A DNA stretch of 33,200 bases from an uncultured Oscillospiraceae bacterium (GTDB taxonomy: Bacteria > Bacillota > Clostridia > Oscillospirales > Oscillospiraceae): positions 1 through 33,200 of the forward strand of contig CANQKA010000016.1 of NCBI GenBank assembly GCA_947624395.1, read 5' to 3'. Each line of letters opens with the position of its first letter. Within the stretch, counting starts at the first letter, position 1. The position numbers and the translations under genes were made by a program. The notes beneath the pieces were generated by a model. The model did not search any database and was not told the origin of the DNA. It saw nothing but the letters and a program-made list of their open reading frames with translations. This document shows, piece by piece, positions 6,270 to 13,970 of the stretch.

Positions 6270-8852
6270 TTACGGCGCTACGCCAAGGCGCTCGTTCACG
6301 ATGGCCGCGATCTCTTCCTCGTGGGTATAGAGATATGTACCCGGACAGTTCTTGGTGTAAAAGTCCCGGTGACATGTCATATTGACGCCGTTCAGGTGAT
6401 TGACCCGCTCGTTGGTGTCGTAGGACCACACCAGCTTTTCGATGCCGTTGCGCTGGCAGATATCGGTCACCAGGTCCAGCAGCGCGCTGTACGCCGCGGG
6501 CGTGACCCAGTAGGGCTCATGGTCATCGCTGGAAACCTCTATGGTGATGGCCCGGTTGTCGTTGGGCCGGTTGGACGAGCACCAGGAGCAGTCCTTTTCA
6601 TCCACGTACAGTCCGATAACGCCGTCCTTGCCGATGCCGTAGTTGGCGGAGGCCAGCTTCGAGGGCATGGCGAACATGTTGCCCATGGATTGGGCGTAGC
6701 CCTGACCGGCCGTGCAGTGAATGGTGATGGTGTCGATGATATTGTTCCGGTCCGTATCCTTGTTGGGGCTGATGATCACCACATCCGCCAGGGGGCTGTT
6801 GGTGAAGATCATGGACCGCCTCTCCTCGGAATAGCCGCTGACCGTCCCGTCATCGGCGACGGCCCGGACCCGGAAGGTATACTTGGCGGTGCTGTCCGGG
6901 TCTGTGAGGTACATGCTGGTCTTGGCCGTCTCGCCCAGCAGCTCCCACTGGCCTTCCTCGTCGATACCCACCTTGTAATAGACCTCGTACTTATCCGCGC
7001 CCACATCGTCCCAGTTGACCCGGATGCCGCCGTTTCGGTTGGCGGTCTCGTCGATGGTCGGCGTGGCCAGATAGTGCATCCGCAGGCCGGCGGTATCGTA
7101 GAAGCTGGTGTAGCTCTTCCCGTCGGCGCTCAGGCACCGGACCGTGAAGGCGTAGGTGGGACCGCTCTTGGCGTCGGTCCAGGTATAGCTTGTCTTTTTG
7201 GTGTCCGCCAGCTTTTTCCACCCGCCGGTGGTCTTGTAAAACACCCGGTATTGCGCCGCGCCGGGCACGGCCTCCCACCGGATGACAAGACCATTCGTCC
7301 CGCTGCTCACCCGGTCCATCACCGGCGCGGGGAAATACGTAGCCGCCTTGCCCGTATTGTCATATGGTCCCCCCACGCCGTCGGCGTCAAAGGCCCGCAC
7401 GGTGTAATAATATTCCGTCCCGCTCTCGGCTCCGGTCCACTCGTAGCTGGTCCCGGCCGTCTCCGCGATGCGGGTCCAGCTTCCGCCACCGGTCTTGGCA
7501 TAGACCCGGTACTTTTCCGCGCCGCCCACCGCGTTCCAGCGCACATTTACGCCGTCGGCCGTCTGGGCCAGCTCCGCGATCTTCGGCGCGCTCAGGCACA
7601 GCACGCCCACCCCGGCCGTATCGTACGCGGTGGTGTAGCTCTTCCCGTCGGCGCTCAGGCACCGGACCGTAAAGGCGTACTTCGTGCCGCTCTTGGCCCC
7701 GGCCCAGGTGTAGCTGGTCCCGGTGGTGTCGGCCAGTCTCGTCCACCCGCCGGTGGTCTTATAAAACACCCGGTATTTCGCCGCGCCGGACACGGCCTTC
7801 CACTTGATCTGCACGCCGCCGGTGGTATTGGTCGCGCCCGTCAGCACCGGCGGGCCCATATAGACCGCGCTGAGGCCCGTCTTGTCATAATCGGTGGTCA
7901 CGCCCCGGCCGTTGTCGGTCAGGCCCCGGACGGTAAACGTGTACCGCTTGCCGCTTGTCGCCCCGGCCCATGTATAGCTGGTCCCGGCCGTGTCCGCCAG
8001 CACGTTCCACCCGCCTGTAGTCTTGTAATAGAGCCGGTACAGCGTCGCGCCCGGTGCGGCCTTCCACTTGATCTGCATGCCGCCCGGCTCGCTGGAAACG
8101 CCGGTGAGCTTGGGAGCCGCGGCATTTTTGGGCGTGAGACCGGGCCTTTCATAGTCGCTGGTCTTCACCTTGCCCGCGCTGTCCATGCACCGGACCGTGA
8201 AGGTATAGACCGTCCCGGCCTTGCCCTTTGTCCAGGTAAAGCTGGTCTTGGCGGTATCTCCCGCCATGACCCAGCCGCTACCGCCGGTGCTGTAATAGAC
8301 CCGGTACTTTGCCGCGCCGGCCACCGCCTTCCAGCTCACCGTGACAGAGCTGCCGCTCCACTTGGCGGCGGTCAGCTTTGGCGTGGCCAGATAGCGGGTG
8401 ACGGCCAGACCCGTCCCGTCATAGGCCCCGGCCGCGCCCAACTCGTCAAAGGCTTTCACCGTGATGGTGTACGCCGTACCGGGTTTGCCCTTTGTCCAGG
8501 TATAGGCGGTACCCGTGGTATCCCCCGCCATCGTCCAGCCGCTCCCGGCTGTCTTATAGTACACCCGGTATTTTGCCGCGCCGGCCACCGCCTCCCATGC
8601 CACGGCAATGCCCTCGTCGGTATTGGCCGCGCTTGTCAGCACCGGCGCCGCCAGCTTCTGGGGCGCAGGCTCCGGCGTCGCGGTGGGCTCCGGTACCGCC
8701 GTTTCCTCCGGCGCCTGGGTCACGTCGGGCGCGGCGGCCTCTTCCGCCGCCACAGGCGCGTCCGCCACGCTCTCTTCCGCCGCGAACGCCGGCGCGCCAA
8801 GACCCAACGCCGCCGCCAGCGCCAGGAGCAGACACATGATACGCTTTGCCAT
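6270..8852 (-). CDS. Secreted N-acetylmuramoyl-L-alanine amidase with seven FnIII repeats
   Basis: From the ATG at 8852 (a GTG two codons earlier is too close to the ribosome binding site) the protein has 860 residues. It has a signal peptide (about 1-25, ending near APAFA), an Ala/Glu/Pro-rich spacer, seven fibronectin type III repeats (about 67-680; each begins with a phrase such as LATPKLTA or MGPPVLTG and carries KYRVYYKT), and a C-terminal Amidase_2 domain. In that domain the zinc ligands are probably H712 (IHCTAG) and H828 (TCHRDF), followed by NCPG. It would cut the amide bond between muramic acid and the stem peptide outside the membrane, with the FnIII array as stalk or adhesion arm. 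Sequence similarity among the repeats suggests recent duplication. No cell-wall binding or sorting motif is visible. Confidence 0.9.
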   Translation of the reverse strand: MAKRIMCLLLALAAALGLGAPAFAAEESVADAPVAAEEAAAPDVTQAPEETAVPEPTATPEPAPQKLAAPVLTSAANTDEGIAVAWEAVAGAAKYRVYYKTAGSGWTMAGDTTGTAYTWTKGKPGTAYTITVKAFDELGAAGAYDGTGLAVTRYLATPKLTAAKWSGSSVTVSWKAVAGAAKYRVYYSTGGSGWVMAGDTAKTSFTWTKGKAGTVYTFTVRCMDSAGKVKTSDYERPGLTPKNAAAPKLTGVSSEPGGMQIKWKAAPGATLYRLYYKTTGGWNVLADTAGTSYTWAGATSGKRYTFTVRGLTDNGRGVTTDYDKTGLSAVYMGPPVLTGATNTTGGVQIKWKAVSGAAKYRVFYKTTGGWTRLADTTGTSYTWAGAKSGTKYAFTVRCLSADGKSYTTAYDTAGVGVLCLSAPKIAELAQTADGVNVRWNAVGGAEKYRVYAKTGGGSWTRIAETAGTSYEWTGAESGTEYYYTVRAFDADGVGGPYDNTGKAATYFPAPVMDRVSSGTNGLVIRWEAVPGAAQYRVFYKTTGGWKKLADTKKTSYTWTDAKSGPTYAFTVRCLSADGKSYTSFYDTAGLRMHYLATPTIDETANRNGGIRVNWDDVGADKYEVYYKVGIDEEGQWELLGETAKTSMYLTDPDSTAKYTFRVRAVADDGTVSGYSEERRSMIFTNSPLADVVIISPNKDTDRNNIIDTITIHCTAGQGYAQSMGNMFAMPSKLASANYGIGKDGVIGLYVDEKDCSWCSSNRPNDNRAITIEVSSDDHEPYWVTPAAYSALLDLVTDICQRNGIEKLVWSYDTNERVNHLNGVNMTCHRDFYTKNCPGTYLYTHEEEIAAIVNERLGVAP

Positions 8853-8897
8853 ATGCACCCATCCTCTTCTCTGCCGTTGTTTGTCGTAACTAAGTGA

Positions 8898-8927
8898 ATT
8901 TTATCCCCTGGCATTTCTATTTGTCAA
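8898..8927 (-). promoter_or_regulatory. SigA-type promoter of the amidase gene
   Basis: On the minus strand TTGACA (8922-8927) and TAAAAT (8898-8903) are separated by 18 bases and lie about 45 bases before the amidase start. The region just upstream is very AT-rich and could act as an UP element. Confidence 0.75.
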
Positions 8928-8931
8928 CAGA

Positions 8932-8958
8932 GAATATTAAGAATATTAAGAATCTTAA
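8932..8958. repeat. Three tandem 9-mers (GAATATTAA)
   Basis: GAATATTAA occurs at 8932 and 8941 and as GAATCTTAA at 8950. The array lies directly upstream of the amidase promoter's -35 box and also holds the stop codon of the acyltransferase remnant. It could be an UP element or a regulator site. Confidence 0.6.
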
Positions 8959-9950
8959 GATTTCCGAAATTTACCCCTCGCCCCGCTGTCCCCGGGAAGA
9001 TAGAACGCCTCTTTCAGTCCTGGCACGCTCTTCCGCCAAACCCGGAGCAGCCCTGTAGTGACGAAACAGTGGCCCACCGCCGTATACACGACCGCCGCCG
9101 TCACCGCTCCCACGTGGGCGTAGAGCACGTCTGTGTCCGGATAGCGAGCCCCAAAATATTGGAGCACCGGCCAGTGGACAAGGTAGACGCTGAAGCTGAT
9201 CTTTCCCAGCCAGTCGGTGAACCGGGATATCCGCTGTAATGCGCGCTCCCAGAGGCTGTGGCCGGACAGGGATATGGCCGTGGCCGCGAAAAACGCCAGC
9301 AGCACGCACAAATGACGCCGGTACTTTTGCGCCGCAAGCGGCGCAAAAGTCCTCGCTCCGCTCGCCGCGCAAAGCGCGGGGCGTCAGATCCCATTCGAGG
9401 CGGGACTGGCGTCCCCCTCGAGCTCCCCCTTGCGCAAAACCAACGTTTGTGCATTCTTTGACAGCGGCATCACGATCTGCACGAACGCCCGTCTATCCCT
9501 GGCCCAGCACCCCGCCATCACGATCTCTACCAGCAGCATGCAGCTCACCGTCCATGCGGGACGATTCAACAGGTGCTTGTCCTGATTCATCCCGTTCATC
9601 TTTATCATCAGCATTTCCCATATATCCCCACTGAAGGACCTGGCCAGCGACGCCGGGGTTTGCCCGTTGATGACGACGCGAATGACAACGAACGCGAAAA
9701 CGAACGCAGTAGCCGTCCAGGGGAAAAACCGCCAAAAACGCCTGACGATATACTTTCGGGGCGACTGCCCCTCGCTTCTTTCCATCGCCCGGAAAAAATA
9801 CGCCCCCGCTGTTAGCAGAAAAAACTCCACGGCGTAACGCCCGCTTATAAAGTGCCCATGGGTGTCAAAATAGAAATGATAATACGCCACAAACCAGGCG
9901 TATACGAACTTCATGACATCGATCGACCCGTTCCGTTTTTCCACGCACAC
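8955..9950 (-). pseudogene. Acyltransferase-3 family membrane protein, interrupted
   Basis: The 5' part (9950 to about 9440) encodes the start of an acyltransferase-3 membrane protein: SIDVMKFVYAWFVAYYHF, then GRYAVEFFLLTAGAYFF, then several membrane helices to NRPAWTVSCMLL. The 3' part (9311 to 8955) encodes the end, with WLGKISFSVYLVHWPVL, which is the typical last catalytic-region helix. Between them lies a hairpin-rich element (about 9315-9440) that brings an in-frame TGA at 9384-9386. Both halves are in the same frame, but roughly 50-100 residues expected in the middle are missing. Such enzymes O-acetylate cell-surface sugars. The promoter is intact, so the loss may be recent. A very short split-gene product cannot be excluded. 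Confidence 0.75.
9315..9440 (+). repeat. D-family hairpin element inside the acyltransferase gene
   Basis: It contains a perfect stem, ACTTTTGCGCCGC with GCGGCGCAAAAGT (9323-9350), a second short stem of CGCGC and GCGCG, and a G/C-run tail around GACTGGCGTCCCCCTCGAG. The edges are set by where the acyltransferase homology stops, so they are approximate. It encodes no transposase. It looks like a small non-autonomous insertion. Confidence 0.6.
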
Positions 9951-9977
9951 ACCCTCTTATCTGCCGGCATTTTGCTC

Positions 9978-10006
9978 ATAATACCCCAGTTATTTGGGCA
10001 TGTCAA
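9978..10006 (-). promoter_or_regulatory. Promoter of the acyltransferase remnant
   Basis: On the minus strand TTGACA (10001-10006) is followed after exactly 17 bases by TATTAT (9978-9983), a near-consensus SigA promoter. It abuts the palindrome at 10011-10029. Confidence 0.75.
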
Positions 10007-10010
10007 TTAT

Positions 10011-10029
10011 AATTATCATAATGATAATT
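10011..10029. promoter_or_regulatory. AT-rich palindromic operator candidate
   Basis: AATTATCAT-A-ATGATAATT is a perfect 9-1-9 inverted repeat. It lies just upstream of the acyltransferase -35 box and 55 bases before the XRE start, so it could serve the divergent pair. It contains GATAAT units as in Fur boxes, so Fur control is an alternative to autoregulation by the XRE protein. Confidence 0.5.
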
Positions 10030-10084
10030 AAATTTCTATTCCTATCAGGTATCATACAACCAAACCGTGGAGAGGGATGATACT

Positions 10085-10384
10085 ATGGTGGCGGACCGTA
10101 TCAAACGCCTGCGCGAGCAAAGCGGCATGACCCAGGCCGCGTTGGCGAAGCATCTTGGCATAACGAGGGCCAGCGTGAACGCCTGGGAGATGGGCATATC
10201 TGTCCCGTCCACCCAATACGTCACCGCCCTGGCCGGCGTTTTTGCCGTATCCACCGACTATCTTCTGGGCGTGGACGCCACCAGCAGCGTCAGCGTGGCT
10301 GGTCTCACGGACGACGATATCGCCCTTGTCCACGCCCTTGTGGACCACCTGCGGGAGAAGAACAAGCGCATCCCCCGTCCGTGA
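10085..10384 (+). CDS. XRE-family helix-turn-helix transcriptional regulator
   Basis: From the ATG at 10085, preceded by GAGAGGG at good spacing, the protein has 99 residues. Residues 4-60 are a Cro/CI-type helix-turn-helix: RIKRLREQSGMTQAALAKHL, then TRASVNAWEMGISVPS, then the common STDYLLG end. The rest (about 70-99) is a short helical tail with DDDIALVHALVDHL, perhaps for dimerisation. A GTG six codons earlier is possible but has no ribosome binding site. It is divergent from the acyltransferase remnant and shares the palindrome at 10011-10029, a likely site for autoregulation. A strong terminator follows, so it is a one-gene unit. Its other targets are unknown. Confidence 0.88.
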   Translation: MVADRIKRLREQSGMTQAALAKHLGITRASVNAWEMGISVPSTQYVTALAGVFAVSTDYLLGVDATSSVSVAGLTDDDIALVHALVDHLREKNKRIPRP

Positions 10385-10401
10385 CGCTCAAAAAACGAAA
10401 T

Positions 10402-10436
10402 GCCGGGAAGAATTTCTTCCCGGCCCGTATTTTTTT
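10402..10436 (+). terminator. Rho-independent terminator of the XRE gene
   Basis: GCCGGGAAGAA pairs with TTCTTCCCGGC (10402-10424) and a T-run follows from about 10430. It lies 37 bases before the spoVAD start. Confidence 0.9.
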
Positions 10437-10460
10437 CTCCCCGCCGCGCACACTACGGTC

Positions 10461-11480
10461 ATGGAAACGAAACGACTTGGAAAACAGACCGTCCGCCTTA
10501 CCATGCAGCCGGGCGTCGCCGCGGCGGCGTGCGTGGGCGGCAAAAAAGAGAGCGAAGGCCCTCTGCGGAAATATTTTGACTACCTGAGCGAGGACTCCCG
10601 CTTTGGCGCGAAAAGCTGGGAGAAGGCGGAGAGCGCCATGCTCAAGATGTGCTACGCCATCGCCTGCGACAAGGCCAAGACCCCGCCGGGGGACGTGGAA
10701 TACGTCTTTTCCGGTGACCTTCTGAACCAGTGCGCCGGCTCGGCCTACGCCATGCGGGAGTGCGGCGTGCCCTACTTTGGCCTGTACGGGGCCTGCTCCA
10801 CCATGGCCGAGGGGTTATCTCTCGCCGCCATGATGATCGACGGCGGCTTTTGCAACATCGCCGCCGCGGCCACGAGCTCCCATTTCTGCTCGGCGGAGCG
10901 CCAGTACCGCTTCCCCCTGCAATACGGCAACCAGCGGCCGCCCACGGCTCAGTGGACCGTCACCGGCGCTGGCGCTTTGATATTAAAAGCCGACGGCCCC
11001 GCCCCCTACGTGACCCACATCACCACCGGCGTGATCACCGACGCGGGTGTGACGGACATGAACAACATGGGCGCGGCCATGGCCCCGGCGGCTTACGAGA
11101 CGCTGAAAGCCCATTTTGCGGACACGGGCCGTGGCCCGGACTACTACGACGCCATCGTCACCGGCGACCTGGGCGCGGTGGGCGCCGGCATCCTGGCGGA
11201 CCTGTTCCGCCGGGACGGCGTAGACCTGGGCGTACGGTACATGGACTGCGGCCGGCTCATCTATGCCACCCGTGGCCAGGACGCCCACGCCGGCGGCTCC
11301 GGCTGCGGCTGCTCGGCGTCGGTGCTGTGCGGCCATCTTCTGCACGGCATGCTGGAGCACAACTGGAACAAGCTGCTTTTCGCCGCCACAGGGGCCATGA
11401 TGAGCCCCACCACCAACCAGCAGGGCGAGAGCATCCCCGCCATCTGCCACGCGGTGGCGCTGGAAAATAACAGGTGTTGA
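10461..11480 (+). CDS. spoVAD: Stage V sporulation protein AD
   Basis: From the ATG at 10461 the protein has 339 residues, matching SpoVAD. The thiolase-like fold is visible: a LYGACSTMAEGLSLAAMMI block, PTAQWTVTGAGA, TDAGVTDMNNMGAAMAPAA, and a GGSGCGCSASVLCG segment near the end. SpoVAD is part of the SpoVA channel that moves dipicolinic acid and calcium into the forespore and out at germination; in Bacillus it binds dipicolinic acid directly. The start has no clear Shine-Dalgarno, which is odd, and spoVAC, usually just upstream, is not here. spoVAE follows after 133 bases occupied by a repeat. Expression is probably forespore-specific, but I see no clear SigG site. Confidence 0.95.
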   Translation: METKRLGKQTVRLTMQPGVAAAACVGGKKESEGPLRKYFDYLSEDSRFGAKSWEKAESAMLKMCYAIACDKAKTPPGDVEYVFSGDLLNQCAGSAYAMRECGVPYFGLYGACSTMAEGLSLAAMMIDGGFCNIAAAATSSHFCSAERQYRFPLQYGNQRPPTAQWTVTGAGALILKADGPAPYVTHITTGVITDAGVTDMNNMGAAMAPAAYETLKAHFADTGRGPDYYDAIVTGDLGAVGAGILADLFRRDGVDLGVRYMDCGRLIYATRGQDAHAGGSGCGCSASVLCGHLLHGMLEHNWNKLLFAATGAMMSPTTNQQGESIPAICHAVALENNRC

Positions 11481-11481
11481 C

Positions 11482-11595
11482 GTCGGAGCACGCAAGCTAG
11501 CTCTCCCTTTGCCGCCAGCGGCAAAGCTCAAATAGCTCGCGGCTCCTCCTTTCCCCACACGACCCGCTACGCTGGGCTCGTGCGGGGACCCCATC
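11482..11595 (+). repeat. C-family repeat between spoVAD and spoVAE
   Basis: It contains CTTTGCCGCCAGCGGCAAAG (a hairpin), then AGCTCGCGGCTCCTCCTTTCC, shared with the copy at 26065-26171, then a CCCCACACGA/TCGTGCGGGG hairpin and the family end GGGGACCCC. It fills the gap between two genes that are normally almost touching. Confidence 0.65.
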
Positions 11596-11613
11596 AGTAA
11601 AGTAGGGATTTGA

Positions 11614-11985
11614 ATGAATGAAACTGTAATGACATTTCTGAAGACGTTTCTGGTTGGCGGGGCGCTGTGCCTGATAGGCCAGCTTCTCATCGACCTGACC
11701 CGGCTGACCCCGGCCCGCATCCTGACTGCCTACGTGGTGGCGGGGGTGATACTGGGCGCCATAGGGCTTTACCAGCCCCTTGTGGATTGGGCCGGGGCCG
11801 GCGCCACGGTGCCCCTGACGGGCTTTGGCAACCTTCTGGCAAAGGGCGTAAAAGAAGCCGTGGCGGAAAAGGGCGTACTTGGCGCCTTCACGGGTGGCTT
11901 CACCTCCGCCGCCGGCGGCATCTGCGCCGCCATCTTCTTCGGCCTTTTAGTCGCCTCCCTCTTCAAGAGCAAGGAAAAATACTGA
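11614..11985 (+). CDS. spoVAE: Stage V sporulation protein AE
   Basis: This 123-residue, very hydrophobic protein has about four membrane helices and the SpoVAE(b) pattern: FLVGGALCLIGQLLIDLT near the start, then LTGFGNLLAKGVKEAV and AFTGGFTSAAGGICAAI. It would sit in the inner spore membrane as a part of the SpoVA dipicolinate channel with SpoVAC and SpoVAD. It follows spoVAD, separated by a C-family repeat that may affect how the two are expressed together. The ribosome binding site is weak (GTAGGG). A terminator-like hairpin follows at 11996. Confidence 0.93.
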   Translation: MNETVMTFLKTFLVGGALCLIGQLLIDLTRLTPARILTAYVVAGVILGAIGLYQPLVDWAGAGATVPLTGFGNLLAKGVKEAVAEKGVLGAFTGGFTSAAGGICAAIFFGLLVASLFKSKEKY

Positions 11986-11995
11986 TCAATATCGA

Positions 11996-12025
11996 AAGCC
12001 CCCCTGACGGGGGCTTCGCATTTTC
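11996..12025 (+). terminator. Terminator after spoVAE
   Basis: AAGCCCCC pairs with GGGGGCTT (11996-12016) and is followed by CGCATTTTCT. The C-run/G-run form resembles the first hairpin of the nearby repeats. Confidence 0.75.
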
Positions 12026-12043
12026 TGCCTACGTATAGAATCC

Positions 12044-12104
12044 GGCCCCCTCTGACGAGGGGGCTGTCACGCGCAAGCGTGACTGGGGGAGAGATATTTT
12101 AATC
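12044..12104 (+). repeat. B-family structured repeat
   Basis: First hairpin CCCCCTCTGACGAGGGGG, second hairpin GTCACGCG with CGCGTGAC (arms share the central GCG), tail TGGGGGAGAGATATTTTAATC. The second stem has its own sequence in this copy. It is followed 13 bases later by an A copy. Confidence 0.8.
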
Positions 12105-12117
12105 CTACATTATCGAA

Positions 12118-12176
12118 GGCCCCCTTGTGTAAAGGGGGCTGTCAGCGCCTATGGCGCTGACTGGGGGATTGTTACC
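12118..12176 (+). repeat. A-family structured repeat
   Basis: First hairpin CCCCCTTGTGTAAAGGGGG, second hairpin GTCAGCGCC/GGCGCTGAC with loop TAT, tail TGGGGGATTGTTACC. It is the second half of a B-A pair in the gap between the convergent spoVAE and regulator genes. Confidence 0.85.
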
Positions 12177-12212
12177 AGTCCCCAAGTCTGGCAACGCCCC
12201 CTCGCTGTTTTC

Positions 12213-12974
12213 CTACTTCCTCCCCGGCACATAGATCGCCGCCAGCAGCCCCGCCAGGGACCCCATGGGCAGATACGCCGCCAGCGGTCCCGGCCCGAAC
12301 AGCCATTTTGCCAGCGCGCACACCGCCCCGCTCAGCGCCATCGTCAGCAGCGCCCACACCCGCAGGCCCCGCAGCATATCTGGCCAGGTGCGGTTATTGA
12401 ACCGCACCCCGGGCATATTGATACGCACCGGGCCGTCTTGATAAAATCCGATATCGTCCGCGTCGTAATACCAGGGCAGCCGCGTCCGCGCAAACAGACA
12501 AAAGTACAGCCCGAACACGCAAGCCAACACCGTCATCACCGCCGCGGGTTGGTACGTGAGCCAGTGGTCCGCGTCATCCGCCATCCCGCGCACGAGCCAC
12601 CACATGGAAGCCGCCGCCGGGACCAGGCACAGGGCATACCGTAACCCCCACTTCTTCCGGTCCGGCCCGCCGCGGGACTGCTCCTGGTCGGACATGGTCA
12701 GCACCCGCCGCACCATCGCCTCCGCCTCGTCCGCGCTCACGGCGGTCTGCGCCGCTGTCCGACGGCCCTGCAAAAGCTCCGTCACCGTCACGTCCAGCGC
12801 CTCCGCCAGGGGGATGAGCAGCGCGATGTCCGGCAGCCCCGCGGACCGTTCCCACTTGCTCACCGCCTTGTCGGACACATGGATACGCTGGGCAAGCTCC
12901 TTTTGGGTCAGCCCCTTTTCTTTTCGCAGCTTTGCCACGAATGGTCCGAACCGCTCCCGGTCGATCCCGTCCAT
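12213..12974 (-). CDS. XRE regulator with membrane-spanning C-terminal half
   Basis: The 253-residue protein starts with an XRE helix-turn-helix (about residues 10-68): LRKEKGLTQKELAQRIHVSD, then KAVSKWERSAGLPDIALL. The C-terminal half has about four hydrophobic segments (near 112-130, 142-162, 205-222 and 230-248), separated by a loop with WYYDADDIGFYQDG. This plan is common in Firmicutes, where a DNA-binding head is tethered to the membrane and may sense envelope state. The start is supported by GAGGTGAT upstream and the promoter at 12992-13021. Its targets are unknown; no transporter gene is adjacent, although this class often controls one. Confidence 0.87.
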   Translation of the reverse strand: MDGIDRERFGPFVAKLRKEKGLTQKELAQRIHVSDKAVSKWERSAGLPDIALLIPLAEALDVTVTELLQGRRTAAQTAVSADEAEAMVRRVLTMSDQEQSRGGPDRKKWGLRYALCLVPAAASMWWLVRGMADDADHWLTYQPAAVMTVLACVFGLYFCLFARTRLPWYYDADDIGFYQDGPVRINMPGVRFNNRTWPDMLRGLRVWALLTMALSGAVCALAKWLFGPGPLAAYLPMGSLAGLLAAIYVPGRK

Positions 12975-12991
12975 ATCATCACCTCGCCGTC

Positions 12992-13021
12992 AGTATACCG
13001 CCAGACAGGCTCTCTTGACAA
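12992..13021 (-). promoter_or_regulatory. Promoter of the membrane-anchored XRE regulator
   Basis: On the minus strand TTGTCA (13016-13021) and TATACT (12992-12997) are 18 bases apart, about 18 bases before the start codon, so the leader is very short. Confidence 0.7.
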
Positions 13022-13057
13022 CCGACGCAGCGTAGACCCGCACAATGTATAGAATAT

Positions 13058-13139
13058 GGCCCCCTCTGACGAGGGGGCTGTCAGCGCTCCGCGCTGACTG
13101 GGGGAGAGATATTTAAATCGCGCCGCAGGCGCACATTAT
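13058..13139 (+). repeat. B-family structured repeat with third hairpin
   Basis: First hairpin CCCCCTCTGACGAGGGGG, second GTCAGCGC/GCGCTGAC, tail GGGGGAGAGATATTTAAATC, then a third small hairpin GCGCC-GCA-GGCGC and CACATTAT. The third hairpin and CACATTAT recur after the B copy at 26054. Together with the A copy at 13144 it fills most of the 305-base gap from 12975 to 13279; no gene was seen there. Confidence 0.8.
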
Positions 13140-13143
13140 GGAT

Positions 13144-13202
13144 GGCCCCTTTGTGTAAAGGGGGCTGTCGCCGCCGATAGGCGGTGACTGGGGGATTGTA
13201 AC
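13144..13202 (+). repeat. A-family structured repeat, covarying second stem
   Basis: First hairpin CCCCTTTGTGTAAAGGGG. The second stem is GTCGCCGCC with GGCGGTGAC, so the usual GTCAGCGCC pairing is replaced by another paired sequence with one G-T pair. The tail is TGGGGGATTGTAAC. Confidence 0.85.
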
Positions 13203-13225
13203 GTTGGTCGAGCACCCATCGCCCG

Positions 13226-13259
13226 AAAAACGGAACGCGCCGCCCTTCCTGGGCGGCGC
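13226..13259 (-). terminator. Terminator of the ECF S-component gene
   Basis: On the minus strand GCGCCGCCC pairs with GGGCGGCGC (13237-13259) and is followed by GTTCCGTTTTT, ending at 13226. Confidence 0.85.
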
Positions 13260-13279
13260 ATCTTCTCCTATCCAATTTT

Positions 13280-13849
13280 TTACGCGTTGGCCTTTTGTGC
13301 CTTTTCCTCCCGGCGGAAGCGGACCATGCCGGCCTTATCCAGCGCCACCATGACGGCGGGGATGAGCACCAGCTGCAAGATGATACCGGGGATGGCGGTG
13401 GTGATGGCTCCGGACAGGAACATCTGCCAGGTGAACGCCGAGTCGGACACGCCGCTCATGACCACCCGTGCCACGGCCCAGACCAGCCGTCCGGCCACCA
13501 TGGCGGCCACCAGGGCCTTGTAGAGCGCCAGCACGCACTGCCAGCGGGAGCGGCTATACAGCCACCCGGCCACGGCCCCGTACGTCGCCAGCTCAAAGGC
13601 CATGGACACCGCCTGGGGATACATGGGCGGCATGCCGAACAGCACCGACCGCAGCAGCGGCAGGATGAAGCCCACCGCCAGACCGTACTGCCACCCGCAT
13701 ATGAGCCCGCACAAAAACACGGGCAGGTGCATGGGCAGGAGCATGTTGCCGATCTGCTGGATCTGGCCCGTCAGAAAGGGCAGCACCAGGCCGATGGCCA
13801 TGAACATAGCCGCCAGGACAAGGTTTTTCAACGATTTGGTTTTCTGCAT
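13280..13849 (-). CDS. ECF transporter S component, substrate unknown
   Basis: This 189-residue protein has about five or six membrane helices and the pattern of ECF substrate-binding (S) subunits: KNLVLAAMFMAIGLVLPFL at the start, then LLPMHLPVFLCGLICGW and AVGFILPLLRSVLFGMPPM. It would bind a vitamin or small metabolite and work with the shared EcfA/A'/T energising module, which is not in the window. The basic C-terminus (about 175-189) is cytoplasmic. It comes 121 bases after the uridine-kinase-like gene, with a small ACGGTC/GACCGT hairpin between them. Neighbours in nucleoside salvage hint at a related substrate, but this is weak. GAAGGAG lies about 12 bases before the start. Confidence 0.82.
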   Translation of the reverse strand: MQKTKSLKNLVLAAMFMAIGLVLPFLTGQIQQIGNMLLPMHLPVFLCGLICGWQYGLAVGFILPLLRSVLFGMPPMYPQAVSMAFELATYGAVAGWLYSRSRWQCVLALYKALVAAMVAGRLVWAVARVVMSGVSDSAFTWQMFLSGAITTAIPGIILQLVLIPAVMVALDKAGMVRFRREEKAQKANA

Positions 13850-13970
13850 GCTGAGAATTCTCCTTCAAAAGTCTTTTGGCCGCGCCTTCTGGACGGCATC
13901 GCCTTCCTGGCTTTTTTCGGAGCGCTGGGGTTATTTTATATCCACGGTCTTCCTGACCGTTGCCTATAAA

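Noticed and set aside
6321-8897. 858-codon plus-strand frame over the amidase gene
   Set aside because: It is a shadow of the repetitive FnIII array and gives no recognisable protein; the minus strand has signal peptide, repeats and catalytic domain.
13850-13970. Riboswitch before the ECF S-component gene
   Set aside because: The leader has a small hairpin and a GGCGATG segment, but I could not match the cores of THF, TPP, preQ1, ZTP or fluoride riboswitches.
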